Below are positions 50,273 through 63,149 of a stretch of DNA of 64,000 nt, one piece after another. The DNA is taken from positions 2,657,833 through 2,721,832 of the forward strand of contig VXAI01000013.1 in NCBI GenBank assembly GCA_013399305.1, given 5' to 3'. This stretch comes from Rostratula benghalensis. Lineage: Eukaryota > Chordata > Aves > Charadriiformes > Rostratulidae. A program made the translations under genes and the position numbers. The notes under the pieces are model-generated. The model was not told the origin of the DNA, searched no databases, and saw only the letters and a list, made by a program, of their open reading frames with translations. Position 1 is the stretch's first letter. Each line of letters starts with the position of its first letter.

Positions 50273-50408
50273 AACATTATTATCTTCGATTCTTCAGAGC
50301 TGAAGAGAATGAAGCAGAGGAGGTTAATAACTTACAGGAAATGACAGTGAAATAACAGAGTAGAGCTAGGTTTAGAATTATTATGTTTCCACTTCATGCT
50401 TCTGTGCC
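50273..50408 (-). repeat. MIR SINE relic, inverted
   Basis: Read on +, ATTATTATC is followed by a GAAGCAGAGGAGGTTAATAA segment, then CTTACAGG, AGTAGAGCTAGGTTTAGAAT and a TTCTGTGCCCC end. This tracks the reverse complement of MIR, in which a GAGGTTAAGTAACTTGCCC block precedes a CAGAGC-GGGATTCGAA block. The order and spacing hold over about 135 bases, which is unlikely by chance. The comparison is from memory. Confidence 0.6.
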
Positions 50409-53400
50409 CCAGTCTGTATATCATGGTTTTCCTGGTAAAAGTAGGAAAAAAAATGTAAAAGATAGGTATAATAGAATGATATTATTTCTCTAAAATGATA
50501 TTTTCAGATGTAATGCATGAACAAATGAAGTACGATTGTGCATGCATAGATTGTGCATAAATAGAGTATTATCACTGCCTATTTGGATTTTCCAACAAAT
50601 TGGTTATTCTTTAAATATAACATTATTTATTTTTTGGTGGTGGTGATTAAAAGAATTCTCTGCTTGTGCATCCTCTTTCAGGTCCTGATTCATTAGCATC
50701 ATTTTCAGTGTGTAAAATTCTCCGGCTATTCCACTTTGAAATGTATTATCTGCTTTTCATAGCTTCCTGGATTACCCCAAGTGAAATTATGGCAACTTTA
50801 GAAAACTGTTGTAATGCTACAATGCCACCATCTGGTTACAGTCAGAGCTCTGATCTTGCAGGTGGTGAAGGCTCTGAGCCTCAAAGAATTCAGCAGACGC
50901 TGATAACAATACAGGCTGGATACGAAACAGATGTGTGCACCAAATTGGTCTTGTTTATTGAGGGATTTTGATTAGCCAGAGGTTGAGAGTAGCATTAAAG
51001 AGCAAGTAAAGCATCTGCTTTTCCTGTCTTTCTCTTCATTTGCCACATCAGTTCTGCCTAAGAGGCTCTGAATCCTGCATAAATCATACATATAGGTGTG
51101 ATTGCGCATAGCATTTAAGGAGCAGATTGCATCCTTCTGATGCCCCTGAAGCCCTCCTCTGGGAACCCCAGGGAGCCTTGCTGGGGCAGGGGGTCCAGGG
51201 CTGAGACCTCATGGCCCCTGCTCCCCACACCAAGGGCAGACATACCTCAGAGCCCGGCCCTAAGCTCCCAAAAGCCTACACCAAAAGCTCACATTTACCA
51301 GGAAATTCTGAATATTACAACCATTGCAAACTTTCCTTTGAAATCATATAGCAGGAAGTAATGTCACTCTTCTTGGAGCAAAATGCAGCGTTTTCTTGCT
51401 TTAGAAGCATCTGAACAAGTGTGAAAGAGCAGAAGCTGGTGTGGGAGCATGGAATGAAAGAAAACCAAGATAAATATGAAACTACATAATCTTTGAATAT
51501 CAGTCACGGCCAAAAGGAGTGGCTATTTCAGTGTTTGAACCTGACTAGCTGGGATATGATTTTACATATGTTGACTGCATGCAGCACTGCAACATTTCTG
51601 CTCACTTCTTCCTCTATAGTAACATGTTAGTTGGTGGGAAATGCCAAGCAGCCACATTTCTCTCTTGCAGCAGAGAGAAAAGGCATTAAACTGGTTTGGA
51701 AACATATATTATAATTAGTTTCTGCACTGCTATTCTGAGTGCAGATCTTAAATCAAAAGCATTTGGGGCTACTAAACTGATTTCTGCTGAATGTAAGTAA
51801 AATGTGAGATAAAATGGAATAAGCAGACGGAGCAAGTCATAAGTCAAAGGGCAGGCTTTCTTATTGCAACTCATGTCATGGGCAAAATGAAACAGAACAG
51901 TAATGTTGAGAATATAAAGAGAAATTAAAGAGTTAAGAGTGGTGTCTCAGAAAAATGCATTTTAAAATACATTTTGGAAGATTAAGTCATAAAGCCATCT
52001 GCTCTTGAGAACCATCAAGGCAGAATTATTTGTTTTCCATGTTTTTATTGGAGCAGGAATCCGTCTAAAGAGCAAAGTATGTAGGGCCTGGCACATGGTA
52101 AAACAGGACCAGGAAATTGCATCCAACACAAAAGAAAAAGCCAGAGATGAAGGAGGCGGAGAGGGATCTTATTTTTCTACCAAATTTAACAAAGAACAGA
52201 GAATAAGTTTGTTCAATATAATAACTAAAAAAATTACTATTATCCCTGGGATCTAGATGATCTTGTGACAATTTGATGTATAGTACAAAATCAACAAAAT
52301 ATAGACTCACTTCTAAAATATTAAACAGCATATGGCAAATTCGTTCTAGGACCCCCTTGTGAGCTAGAATTGTAGCAATTGCGAAAATTCTGTACTTAAC
52401 ATAAAGATAGTAAGAAACCCACCAATGGCCCAGAAGAAAGGATAAAGCTGTAGATACGTGTTTTAGAATGCATTTGAGCACAACTGAAAGATAAGGACTT
52501 GTCTTGAAATGTTCTAAAAATACAATTTATCAATGCTTTGTACCTTATGCACAAAGATCTCAGAAACAAAGTTGTAAATGCAGCTTTTTGAATGTGGCAC
52601 AGTTTGCACTGTGTAGATGAAAATGTTCTAGGCCAATAATTTCTTGAACAAATTGATGTGTTGGACTCATCTGCTACCTTACCAAAACAACAACCTTTTC
52701 AGCGCTTTTGATGTGGCAGAAACCAGATTATTCCCACCCCATCACAACAGTACATACTTGCACAGGCACTGTAGACCCAGTGATTTGCAAGACCACTGGG
52801 CAGGTGGTACATCAGCTGCTCAGAGCATCCATGCAGAAACATCTTTGCTTTGGGAAGGAGATTGGCTAGGAAAGAGATAGTCAATTGCCTATAAAGTCTA
52901 TTCTCAATAGTCCATTTCTTCTGGGCAATTCAAGAATGGACTCTGATGAAGTGCCTTTGGCAAGAGCCAAAACCCATATTTTGAGGTTGCTCCAACACAT
53001 GACCTGCATACTTCCATATAAACCTCCACACCTACACAGGGAGTACTTACTCCTGTAGGTCTTTTATGTGAGTGCACATTTTAAGAAAAAGTAAATTCAA
53101 AACTTATATTTAAAAAAAAAATAATTCTGTTCAAAGAAATATTTTTATATGATTCTTTCCACATTCAGCACTTCTGAGCAAAAAACTTATTCACCTGACT
53201 CAGACACGCTGCACCATGAGATACTCTAGCTACCTTTTCAGAGGTATCCCACAGGTCTTAATGTCATCCACCAGCCCCTTGTGGCTAACTAAAACACGGT
53301 ATCTTAACAGAAACCTATAATTAGACAATTGAATAAAGCCCTGAGTATTTTAGAATAAAAGTCTTTAGTGTTCAACCACAGGTAAATCATGTGTTCAGAA

Positions 53401-55107
53401 GACAGAACAGAATGGCCTGATTTCTTGGACATTCAGTTAAAAAAAAATTAAAAAAAAAAAAGAAATCTTTTAAGCTGCACAAAATTTGGGGAGCTTAATT
53501 ATTTTTATGGAGCTTTAACCAGGACAAGAAGCCAAACTGCTGGCTTTCACATCATTCTTGAACCAAGAGCAGTCGTAAAAGAGAAAGACACAAAACCAAC
53601 TACTAGCAATAATTGCAAATGATTACTATTTACAGAGTATTCATCAGCATACACTTCATCAAGACTGTTACCACAGCTTTTACTTGGAATAAGAGATTGA
53701 ATTGTGGTATTTCTGATGACACAAATCTAGTTTCAAGTCCTTATCACATTGCAAACAAATGCCTTATTTTCTGTTTTCTGGGTTCTTACATTCTGTTAAA
53801 TATTTGTTTTATAGGCTACTTTCTCCTTGCATTCATTCAGTTTCACTCTATAGCTTTCTTCTATATTTCTAGTATCTTTCTCTGCAGCTCTCTTTGTATT
53901 AACTAATTGACACTAGTTTCTGTAACACCTCTTAGGCTGGTATTTAAAGAGTTTTACTGACAAAAACTTTATAACCCGTTTCTATCATTAACATCTTTGT
54001 TAAGCAACAGCCTGGTCATGAAAATCCTTGCTAAACAATATTCCTCATGTATATGCCTACTAAAATCAACTATATAATTAAAGATTCCATAGAGGAACTA
54101 CAACTTCCCAAGTGAAAAATACTGAGTGCTGACTACATGGTACCCACTAGAAATTTTCCCATCAGAAGTCACTGCTATTAATCAGTATATATTTTACTTG
54201 AAAATAGTTTGACATAAGAAGTCATGGGAAAATATTCAAATCTCTCTTGGTTTCTACTGTTGTCAGAGGCAGTGTTTTGTGAGATCTTCTTAAATGATTC
54301 TGCACAGCCTAAATAATGCAGCTACATTTTCACATCAAATAAGTCTATATACTTCCACGTATATTTTAATGCACATATTAATGTAGTGGTAGTCCTGTTA
54401 TCCTCTCTAAATGGGGTGGGTAGGACAGAAGCAGCATTCTAGGCTCTGCTTGCTGAATGAAGGTTAAAACAGCAATCCAGTGATGGAGATTTTCAGGAGA
54501 AAAAACCATGGGACCGAGTGTAAGAGAAGGCTCTATCTACAGGCAGATGATCGAGGAATAGCCATCGGAAAAGGAAGCAGGCAGCTGAAATCAGGAGCAA
54601 TAACAGCTGGTAGGCAAACAGCAAAACTGGGGGAGAGCAACGAGAGGAAAGAAGCAAATAATACTTCACAAAAGCAGTCCAAGACCAGGAATAAGATGCC
54701 ACATAGGACTAAGTTGTTAATACTCTATGTGCTAATTTATAAACTATACTCTATGGTGCTGCTCACTGATTTTCAATCCTCCTGCTGCCAGGCAGCTTTC
54801 CAGTAAAGAACCTTTCTACATTTCTTAATTCCTCCAAGTTGTTGGGTTTTTTTTTCAGCTTGTGGTGTGTAGATTGTTGGTATTCTCAAAAGAATAACAG
54901 TCCACAGACTACTGAAGGTGAGCAGGTACCAGCAACATATGCATGGAAACATAAGCAAACACAAAAGAGAGGGCAATCAAGTAAAGAAATGTTTCAAGGC
55001 TTAGCCAACTTTCATTTGGTGGTGAATTAAAACATTTGTGGTAAAGGATTTTGTCTGTGCAATCTACACCTCCTAGGGGTCAACTGAAAAATTCTAATCC
55101 TTTACAG
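50409..55107. other. unique non-coding DNA
   Basis: No gene is supported. An exon-like segment lies around 50681-50873. A GC-richer patch sits at 51130-51260. An A-rich tract is at 53439-53461. The 138-codon minus frame at 52065-52481 starts at GTG and has no known domain. Confidence 0.55.
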
Positions 55108-55435
55108 AAAAAAAAAAAANNNNNNNNNNNNNNNNNNNNNNNNNNNNNNNNNNNNNNNNNNNNNNNNNNNNNNNNNNNNNNNNNNNNNNNNNNNNNNNNN
55201 NNNNNNNNNNNNNNNNNNNNNNNNNNNNNNNNNNNNNNNNNNNNNNNNNNNNNNNNNNNNNNNNNNNNNNNNNNNNNNNNNNNNNNNNNNNNNNNNNNNN
55301 NNNNNNNNNNNNNNNNNNNNNNNNNNNNNNNNNNNNNNNNNNNNNNNNNNNNNNNNNNNNNNNNNNNNNNNNNNNNNNNNNNNNNNNNNNNNNNNNNNNN
55401 NNNNNNNNNNNNNNAAAAAAAAAAAAAAAAAAAAA
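55108..55435. repeat. poly(A) tract interrupted by an assembly gap
   Basis: A run of 12 A (55108-55119) enters the gap and a run of 21 A (55415-55435) leaves it. The gap therefore lies in or beside a long A-rich tract or a retrocopy with its tail. Frames that read across the N bases are meaningless. Confidence 0.85.
55120..55414. other. assembly gap (295 N)
   Basis: Undetermined bases; the true size may differ. Confidence 1.
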
Positions 55436-58054
55436 GGCTGTCTTGTGGCATAACATCTTCTGATGCCATTTAACTGCAGCTATATATTTCCTGTTCTGGG
55501 AGCACATACTGCTACAGTAGTTAACAGAATTTCTGTCCACTCCAAGACAATAAAGATAGCAGATGTAGAGTCACCAGACCCAGGGACCTCTACCAATTAA
55601 AGGTCAAAATCTGTCTCACTTCACAGAATGCAGCATTTGAGCGTGAGGTCTTGTATATATTTGTCATCTTGTTCAGTTAGAAAGATATGACAACAAATAG
55701 CTGGTCAAAAGCTGTCAGGGTCAAACTAAGCTTGATAGAGTGCCCTAGGTCACTTCTGTGATTCCAATAGCAGAAATCACCCTGGTGTCAGTTTGTATTG
55801 TATCAAATAGTACGTGGCACACAATAGAACTGTATTCCTCCACTAATTGCTTCTTTGACCTTCTTGTTAAACAAACATTTTGATTAGAAATATGTACTCT
55901 GCTATCATGTTCCACAGCAATGTAACAGCTGCCTCATAATAGATTTGCAGTATTGAACATTGTCTCACCTCACACGCCAAGAAATCACAATTAAGGTTGT
56001 ATTAGAGTATTAGCTTTTGTTTGAAGTAAGTGAAAATGCAAGAAGATAATAAAGCATTCTATATAAAGGAGGGAATACTCCAGAGAATCTTCACATTTCA
56101 CTGTCCTCTTGGTAAAATAGGAACAGATTTAATTAATTTTTTTAACAGTTTTCAAAGAGGTTTTTTCAACACTGATTTGGCCTGCAGCTAGGCAAGCAAA
56201 AAGAGATGACTGGGTAAACATTTCAACATTTTCTAGCCAAATGCTTCATTCTCACTTCTGCGAAAACTGAAACTGCCCTGCATAATTTTTAGCGTGTCCA
56301 CAGAAATGAAACCGAATAAAGAAGTCACTTGCTATTGCTTTGGAATTCTGAGATACAATTTATTAATTGCTCCTGTGAACAGGTCTGCAGAGAAAGCCTG
56401 GACTTGTGAAGCATCCTGATCTTGTCCAAGCAGACTTGGTGAAACTCAAAGGGCGACTGCAGAGCATTAAATCCTGGTCTCCAGCAGACTATTTCCACAG
56501 CAAGTTAGAAACAATCAGAGATTTCTTGCTCTTCTATTCCAACTTTTCTGTTTAACAGATCTTTCATTGTCTACATTTTTATGAACACACCCCTTTTACT
56601 TTCTTTTTTTTTTCCACTTAGAAGTTTTCTTCTATTTCCCTTTTTGTATCATCTTGCTCTAAAGTACATCAACTTACAACTTTCTAGCCATCTCATTTCC
56701 CTTTTTCTATTCCCCAGCAAGAATTAGCCTGCTTACATTATAACAATTTTAAAGTAATAACAACACTACACAGTTGTAGTGGGAAAATAAACCTTCCTCT
56801 TTCTGTGTAAGCAATAGCAAGCACATGTTAATGTGTGATACTTAAGACTTTTAATAGATATTTTGTCTTTACTCATCTTTTGCAAAAAAAGAACATCAAT
56901 TTTGGCATAATTGTGTTTGGAGGTAAGATTTGCTTTTAAAATCAGTCTTTTGAGGTCCTTCATTTATTAGCAGCTATAATGACAAGAAATGTATTTGAGC
57001 AATCTCAACTCTCAACACACATGTTGTGAAAGCATTTGACAGCAAGCAAGTAGGGCTGAAGCTCTTTTATCCTGAAATTTCTCATATTTTACACAATTTT
57101 CTTCCAATTTTTTTCTTTAAAATTTATTACCAGCTGCATTTTGTAGAGGTGATCATATTTTGCCATTGTGAATGTTCTTGAGAGCATCTGTTCATCAGAG
57201 TACATATTTCAATTTGCACATGAATGCAAATGGTTAATGGAAGAAAATATATTTACACTTGGAGTGTCAGGAGTAAGAAGCCTGAGGGGGATTCTCCCCA
57301 CTGCAGCCTATTTACAAGTAAGACATTTGGGTTCCAGGTGTAAACCTCCAGTGGTGAGTACTCACCGCAGAAGAGGTACACCCATCTGAATTCCTGTGGT
57401 TGTAACTATGGCAGCATCGTGGTGGAAAAGACCTGGAGCCAGGGACAGTAGTTCTGCAGGCCACCCTAGCTCCGGGAAGAGGTGCAAAAAGCAGCTAGAC
57501 ATTGCTGAAAGCCCTGAACCATTGTGCTTTTGTGGTCCAAGTGTGCAACTCTCTGTGTGCCATGGTGACCTCATTATTTCATGTACAGTGAGGAAAATAT
57601 TTTAGCAGCCCTGTTTCAGAATCACTAGGGAACATTTTACTAATTTCCTTTGTGCAAAATGTTTACCTCTGTGCCTTCATAAATGGCTTTCCTGGCCCCA
57701 GGAACCTTTGCAATTTTAATGAAGGAGCTCTATCTATCTATCTATCTATGTTCTTGTGTTATCTTTCTACAGATCCCAAAGAAGAAAAATTAAGAAACAG
57801 TAAGCACTTTGATTATTTCCCTTTGCAAAAAGCTTATGCTATTGGGATGTTCTTTTGGTTGCTGTTTTACAAATTATAAACATTGAGAGTCAAGCTGTGG
57901 ATAATAGCCCTTGTTATTGCTGCTTGTATATGGGTATGACCCTCATTTTCATAATCCTGATGCTAAATGAACTTCAAGATAGGCAGGAATGTTTTAAATA
58001 AATTAAAAAAGAAATCAACCCAAGGAAAAATACAAACACCAAAACACAGAGCAA
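55436..58054. other. unique non-coding DNA
   Basis: No gene, RNA or transposon is recognised apart from the tetranucleotide repeat listed separately. The region at 57270-57600 is somewhat GC-richer and has open frames on both strands of about 70 codons. Confidence 0.6.
57729..57749. repeat. (TCTA)n tetranucleotide microsatellite
   Basis: About five uninterrupted TCTA units; a plausible polymorphic marker. Confidence 0.9.
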
Positions 58055-58125
58055 GGCCTTGATTCAGAAAGAGACTTTCAGACATATTTAACTTTAAAAA
58101 TCCCATTAGTGCTAGAGTAAATTCA
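58055..58125. repeat. ancient palindromic repeat relic
   Basis: CTTGATTCAGAAAGAGACTT is followed by a TTTAACTTTAAAAATCCCAT segment. This matches the pattern TTGATTCAGCAAAGCACTTA...TTAACTT...TCCCATT of a widespread sauropsid repeat, related to the relic at 45420. Degraded and non-coding. Confidence 0.4.
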
Positions 58126-60759
58126 CATTCAAATCATTAATTTGCTACAAGTAGAAATCTGATGTACCTTGAAATCATCTTATACTAAAATGATAACAAA
58201 ATCAATCATCCACATGTTTTTTATTTGAGCATTGTTGCTGGATACAAATTATTCCACCATCTCAGAACTAGTCAGTGCAATTAAGAAATTAAGAAACACT
58301 TTAAGGTGTATAAATTTTCTATTGAGTGGAAAAAACATACATGCCAATGAGAAAATAAGGTAGCAAAGAGAAGAAAGGATTGCCCAGGCCTTGCTGCAGG
58401 CAGCACTAACATGATGTTGTGTGCCCATATACCTAGCATAAGTCTCCTTTTAGGGCACTTCTGAACTGCCACAGTGGGAATAAATAATAGTAATGATGGT
58501 AGCAATGGTAGTACAGGGCAAGAAGGAACTGAATGAAGCTGCTGATTGTATGACAACACAAGTAAGTGGAGAGACCAGGGGGAACTTGGACCATTTGTAG
58601 GATAAAGTATTACACAGAGTGATAACACACCAGGATTAGAAGAGATTTCTATTAATTGAATAGAAACTGAAATCACTATGTTGCAAAGTAGATAGGCTCC
58701 AAGGGTCTTATTTCTTACCCTTGCCCAGGAACTTTTAGCAACCTGTGGTTACTCAAGGTGAGATATTAGCATTGAAGTGCCTGTGATTTAAGCACAGTTA
58801 TAATCTTTCACTAGCCCAAATTGCCAGTGAAATCTTACCAAGTTCCTGTCTCTTCTACTTACACTTTCTCACGGAAAGGTCACATAGAAGCTAGAGGCAA
58901 AGTCTTCTTCATAAGGAAAGTGTGAAGAAATATACTAGATGTAAGAGTTTTCTTTCTTAATATTATTAATATGTTGTGTTTCAATTAAATAACCAGGATT
59001 ACTTATATTTTAAAATTTTCAGGTTCTGGCCAGTGAAGATATATTCACAAGAGGTAGTGTCCAGGAGAAATCACTACATCTGAGAATTACCCTCATTAGA
59101 GAAGTAGAGCTGTCTTTTTAATACTAAAATGTATTGTGGTGGGAACAATACTCTGAAGAGCCATTATTTTAATGGTATTTAATCCTGCCTATTTGTCAAA
59201 ACACTAAAGTTACTTAGAGAACTGTCTTTTTTTAAATATCACGCCAAAGTAAAATATAACATGCAGAACATAAAATTAAATTAACTTTTATGTATACTAA
59301 AGAACGTTAACATAACCTTTTTCTATGCAGCTCATTAAGAATTTACAGCTGTTCCTCAAATAATGAAATCCCTGGTTTTGCACTGCCCCTGTTTAAGGTA
59401 CAGAAGTAAGAAGGCAGAAAGTAAAAAGAATGCTTCGTAGAACAGTAGATCAAGGCAGAGGCTATACTACCCTACGGCAGTGAAATCAAAAAGTATTATC
59501 CACACAGAAAGATGATATCTAAAGAAATGAAAAGTGTCTTCCTTAGTACTTTTAAAACCTAGAGGTCAGTTCTTGTGCTCCAGCACAGGTATGAGTCTTT
59601 TACTTAATTTGGATGGAAAACTGGTTGCTGTCTTAGTTAAGATTCTACATTACTTTGAAAAGATGACAATTAAATCTGCTTGTGCTTTCACAGTTCAAGC
59701 AATGGTTGTGTCACAATAATAAATGCAAAAATAGTATTTTTTCCTTAAAATAAAGCAGTTGTAACACTAAAGTTGTCATGGGAGACAGCAGTAAATAACC
59801 TTTATTCGATAAAATGTCTCCCTGTTCCCAGACAGATCTTCAGTTGTTATTCTCTGTTCAGTTGTTATTCAGTTTAGTTGTTATTCTGTTTGCTCTTGAT
59901 TTCTAGCACGAGTCCCAGTCCACTGTTTTGCTTCCCAAACAATTTCTTCACCCCAGTTCTACCATATTTTCCTCACCTTTCTATACCTTATTTGTGCATG
60001 GCTCCACAGCAAAACCAAATCGATGCAGCCACTACCAGAACCTGGGCAGTAGTTCTGGCACTCATACCCAACACGCGTAACCAGCTGATGGATTGTATCC
60101 ATGCATGGAAAGCAGACATCTCTCTAGTCAACTCATTCTAACACAGACATAAGATACTTATTCCACAGTAATCGTTTCCAAGTCACTGGATCACCTCAGT
60201 CAAGCCACTGAGTAACCTCAGTTAACATCAGACTGCATAACAAATTCCATACAATCACTAGATTTTAGGTAGATAAACAGGAATATATTATTATGTATAG
60301 GCCAAGTGTTGTATATTTCATATGAACAGGCAGAAATTTTACTTTTTAATTTTATACCAAGAATTTTTAATGCCTTTATACAGAAGATGAAATTTATTAC
60401 AAATATTTTCTGCTCTATTATTGTCCACATCTACATGCACTATGAAGGAAGAAAATTACTGCAGGTGAGGTTATAACCTGAAGTTCTTCCTTTTGGCAAT
60501 ATATGCAAACATGTTTTACAATAAAAGGAGTTACATGATCCATGCCTTCCCCCTACTCCCCCCTCAGCTGGAGCCTGAGACGGGGAGGAATGAAGGCGCT
60601 TTATTTTTCAGGCACATTCAAATCTGCTCCTTCCATTGATGCCATCTATCAGATTTCCAAGGCTAGAGTGAGCTGAATTGGAAAAATTTTGAACTTTCAG
60701 AACTAAGAAATTATTCATAGCTTATTGGCATACTACAGAAGTATCTTCTGCATATTGAT
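58126..60759. other. unique non-coding DNA
   Basis: No gene is supported. The 131-codon minus frame at 58281-58676 has no domain. A degenerate short tandem repeat occurs at 59842-59886. Confidence 0.6.
59842..59886. repeat. three spaced copies of an 11-bp word
   Basis: AGTTGTTATTC occurs exactly at 59842-59852, 59860-59870 and 59876-59886, with 18- and 16-bp spacing. It is a small imperfect minisatellite. Confidence 0.85.
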
Positions 60760-61080
60760 GTGCTTTTTCATATTAATAATAGCTCATTAAGCCTCCTGGT
60801 GAAACACCCCTTGCCAATCAATAGTTCTGTACTGCATGTAAGAAGTAGGTTTACAGGATATTTAGTGCAATAAAAATGGGCTTAACTAACATGCAGTTAA
60901 TTATTTTGTCCATTGATTATGCTTATCAGTATTTAATGTATGTATTAATAACCAATTAATATGCTCATTTTTTAACACAAGAAACAATGTGGGTGTAATT
61001 AAAGTACAGAGCAGTTCACTGCTTTACATATTTGCTTTTCAATCCCCTGCTAAATTAATGTTAATTACTATATGAAAGTA
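60760..61080. promoter_or_regulatory. candidate conserved non-coding stretch rich in TAAT sites
   Basis: Repeat-free sequence with many homeodomain-type cores: TTAATTA (60897-60903), CATTGATTATGC near 60911, CCAATTAATATGC near 60952, TAATTAA (60996-61002), and AAATTAATGTTAATTAC near 61052. Such density is typical of developmental enhancers, but AT-rich DNA also produces these words. Inference only. Confidence 0.3.
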
Positions 61081-62028
61081 TAGGATATCATAACATCGAC
61101 CTTTAATCCATTTTCAGAAATGAATATTGGTTCAGTGGCAAGATCAGCTGCAGTGGAATTCCTGTAAATCATCTAAACTAGTGAACAAAATCAGTTCATT
61201 AATCCTTTCTGACAGGTTAATTTCATTCCATTTCTAAGTTGTCAAGTTAGAACATGGAACAAATAATCAAAAACCTTTAAATCAAATATACCAAATCAAG
61301 ACTAATTGAATATGCTTCGAGTATGTCAATAACTAGATTCATTTTTCAAAACCTAATAGGAATGCTTGTTAAACTATAAAAATACATGCCCTGCTAAGTC
61401 TGGGAGGGCACGAAAAATGTTGTCCCAGCAATTTTATGGGTTTTTTAACTATATTGCCTGAATGTGTGACACAGTGTTCATAACGCAAATACATATACAT
61501 CTCATACACATGCCTTTCCTATGCATGTTGTGTGTATTTCAGCCATGCAAAGCATAGAAGTAAAATACAATTTTTCCATGAATTTCACATTCTGTATAAT
61601 TGCACTGTTTTACAGAAACACACGTTTCTGTCCAGACCATTAATTTGTCTAGAATTTGGAATGTCTTTCCAAGGAAATGGGACTGGCTTTCAAATTACAC
61701 TGAAGATTAATGACTTTTAGTAAATTGAATAGGGCAAATATTTCCAAGTATTTGATCTCCATTGTTAGGTCTGATGTAAAACTCTCTTTGCACTTAATCA
61801 CTAGTGGCAAGAGAAGTTTAAGAAAATTGACTAAAAGGGCTGCTCAAGAGGTTTGCCAAATATTCCAACCTTTGCTTACACTTGATGGACTCACTTGTGG
61901 TACCTGATTTTACCCCCTGGCGGGTCTGCTCTGCTCCTGCTGAGTCACACACGGAAGCCAGGCAAGATATTCTAAGTAAGCCCAAGCTGCTCTAGATACC
62001 TATTTTTGTGGTAAAGCAATGCAGTACC
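61081..62028. other. unique non-coding DNA
   Basis: Nothing recognisable is seen; the open frames are about 65 codons or less. Confidence 0.6.
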
Positions 62029-62067
62029 AAATGTCTATTTCAGCATAAGCTGCTGAAATAGACTTTT
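62029..62067. other. tight hairpin, 13-bp perfect stem and 5-base loop
   Basis: GTCTATTTCAGCA at 62033-62045 is the exact reverse complement of TGCTGAAATAGAC at 62051-62063, around the loop TAAGC. After one T-T mismatch three more pairs form (62029-62031 with 62065-62067), giving about 16 pairs in 39 bases. It is too short for a standard pre-microRNA. No T-run follows that would suggest a Pol III terminator. Confidence 0.8.
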
Positions 62068-63149
62068 AGGCTCTGTTGCTTATCTGTCCAGAGACTACAA
62101 AGAGAGCTCAGATATCCAGACCACATGTAAACGTCATGTAGATTCCTACTATTTCATGCCTTCGTCTGAAGCAGAATCTTAATCTTTGCATCTGTTACAC
62201 TTGTATTGACACAGACTGGGAAATACTAAAGCCAACAGTTTTGCCATTGGTGACATTTTGTGTTGATCTCCAGAGGACATAGCAGACACAGACCTGAACT
62301 GAAGTCTATGTACATGAAAACCTCCTTGGTTCCATTTGTTTCTGCTCTCTGTCTGCCGAGAGTCATTCAAATGTGTCTACACCACAGCATTTCAATGAAT
62401 TTAAATGAGGCTGCAGACTTTTCTTGGGGTCTGTATAGAGGAGTCTGTTTCATGGTAACTCAATAATTAATCAGTGCTACTCTACAATTAACCAAATAAT
62501 CTCAGATATTACAGTAAAATTAATGAACTCATTTGAGATTGTATTTTCTTTTATGGTAAACTAGATAGTAACATTTCTGTTTCTCTAAGTACGTATGTTA
62601 TTAAATCAAAACAAATCTTCTAAATCACTTGTCAAACTGAGTTATTCAAGGAAGCTGACACAGTCTTTTTTGATATTGCTGTTTTGTTCTGCACAAGTGT
62701 CTTTACTTTCTTTCCAAGACAAGTTATTCACAGCATCCATTTTAGATAGCTACAAGAACTCTGAAATAGTTCAATGGCCAATTTATTTTTGTGTTGTTCT
62801 TCAAATTCTTTAAATTTCACTTCATCTTATTTCCATCTTCCTTCATTTGTGTCATTAAAATGGAAATATACTATGTAAATAAATTGAGGGCAGTGAGTTG
62901 GGTTTATTCTATATTTTCTTCAAAAGAAAACTGTAACAAAGAAACTATGTCTAGGCTTTATTTCAACAAGCAAAAGCTGATATTTAAGTTGGATATCTGG
63001 GCAGGTCACCCTCTGTTTCTTATGCAGCCAAAAGATGTAAATATCCTTCTCATAGGTACTGTATCTTCTTGTCAGGTAGGCATTCTTACATAGTTTGCAT
63101 GAGTCGCAGGCACCTATTTAATGATCTGAATACCTCTCAGCTCTTCTAA
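62068..63149. other. unique non-coding DNA
   Basis: No gene or repeat is recognised. The 100-codon frame at 62791-63093 has no domain. Confidence 0.6.

Noticed and set aside
52065..52481. 138-codon hydrophobic minus-strand frame
   Set aside because: It starts at GTG and has no ATG near its start. The hydrophobicity follows from AT-rich codons, and no family resemblance is seen.
55051..55540. Three frames of 129-148 codons
   Set aside because: They are mostly unknown residues created by reading through the 295-N gap.
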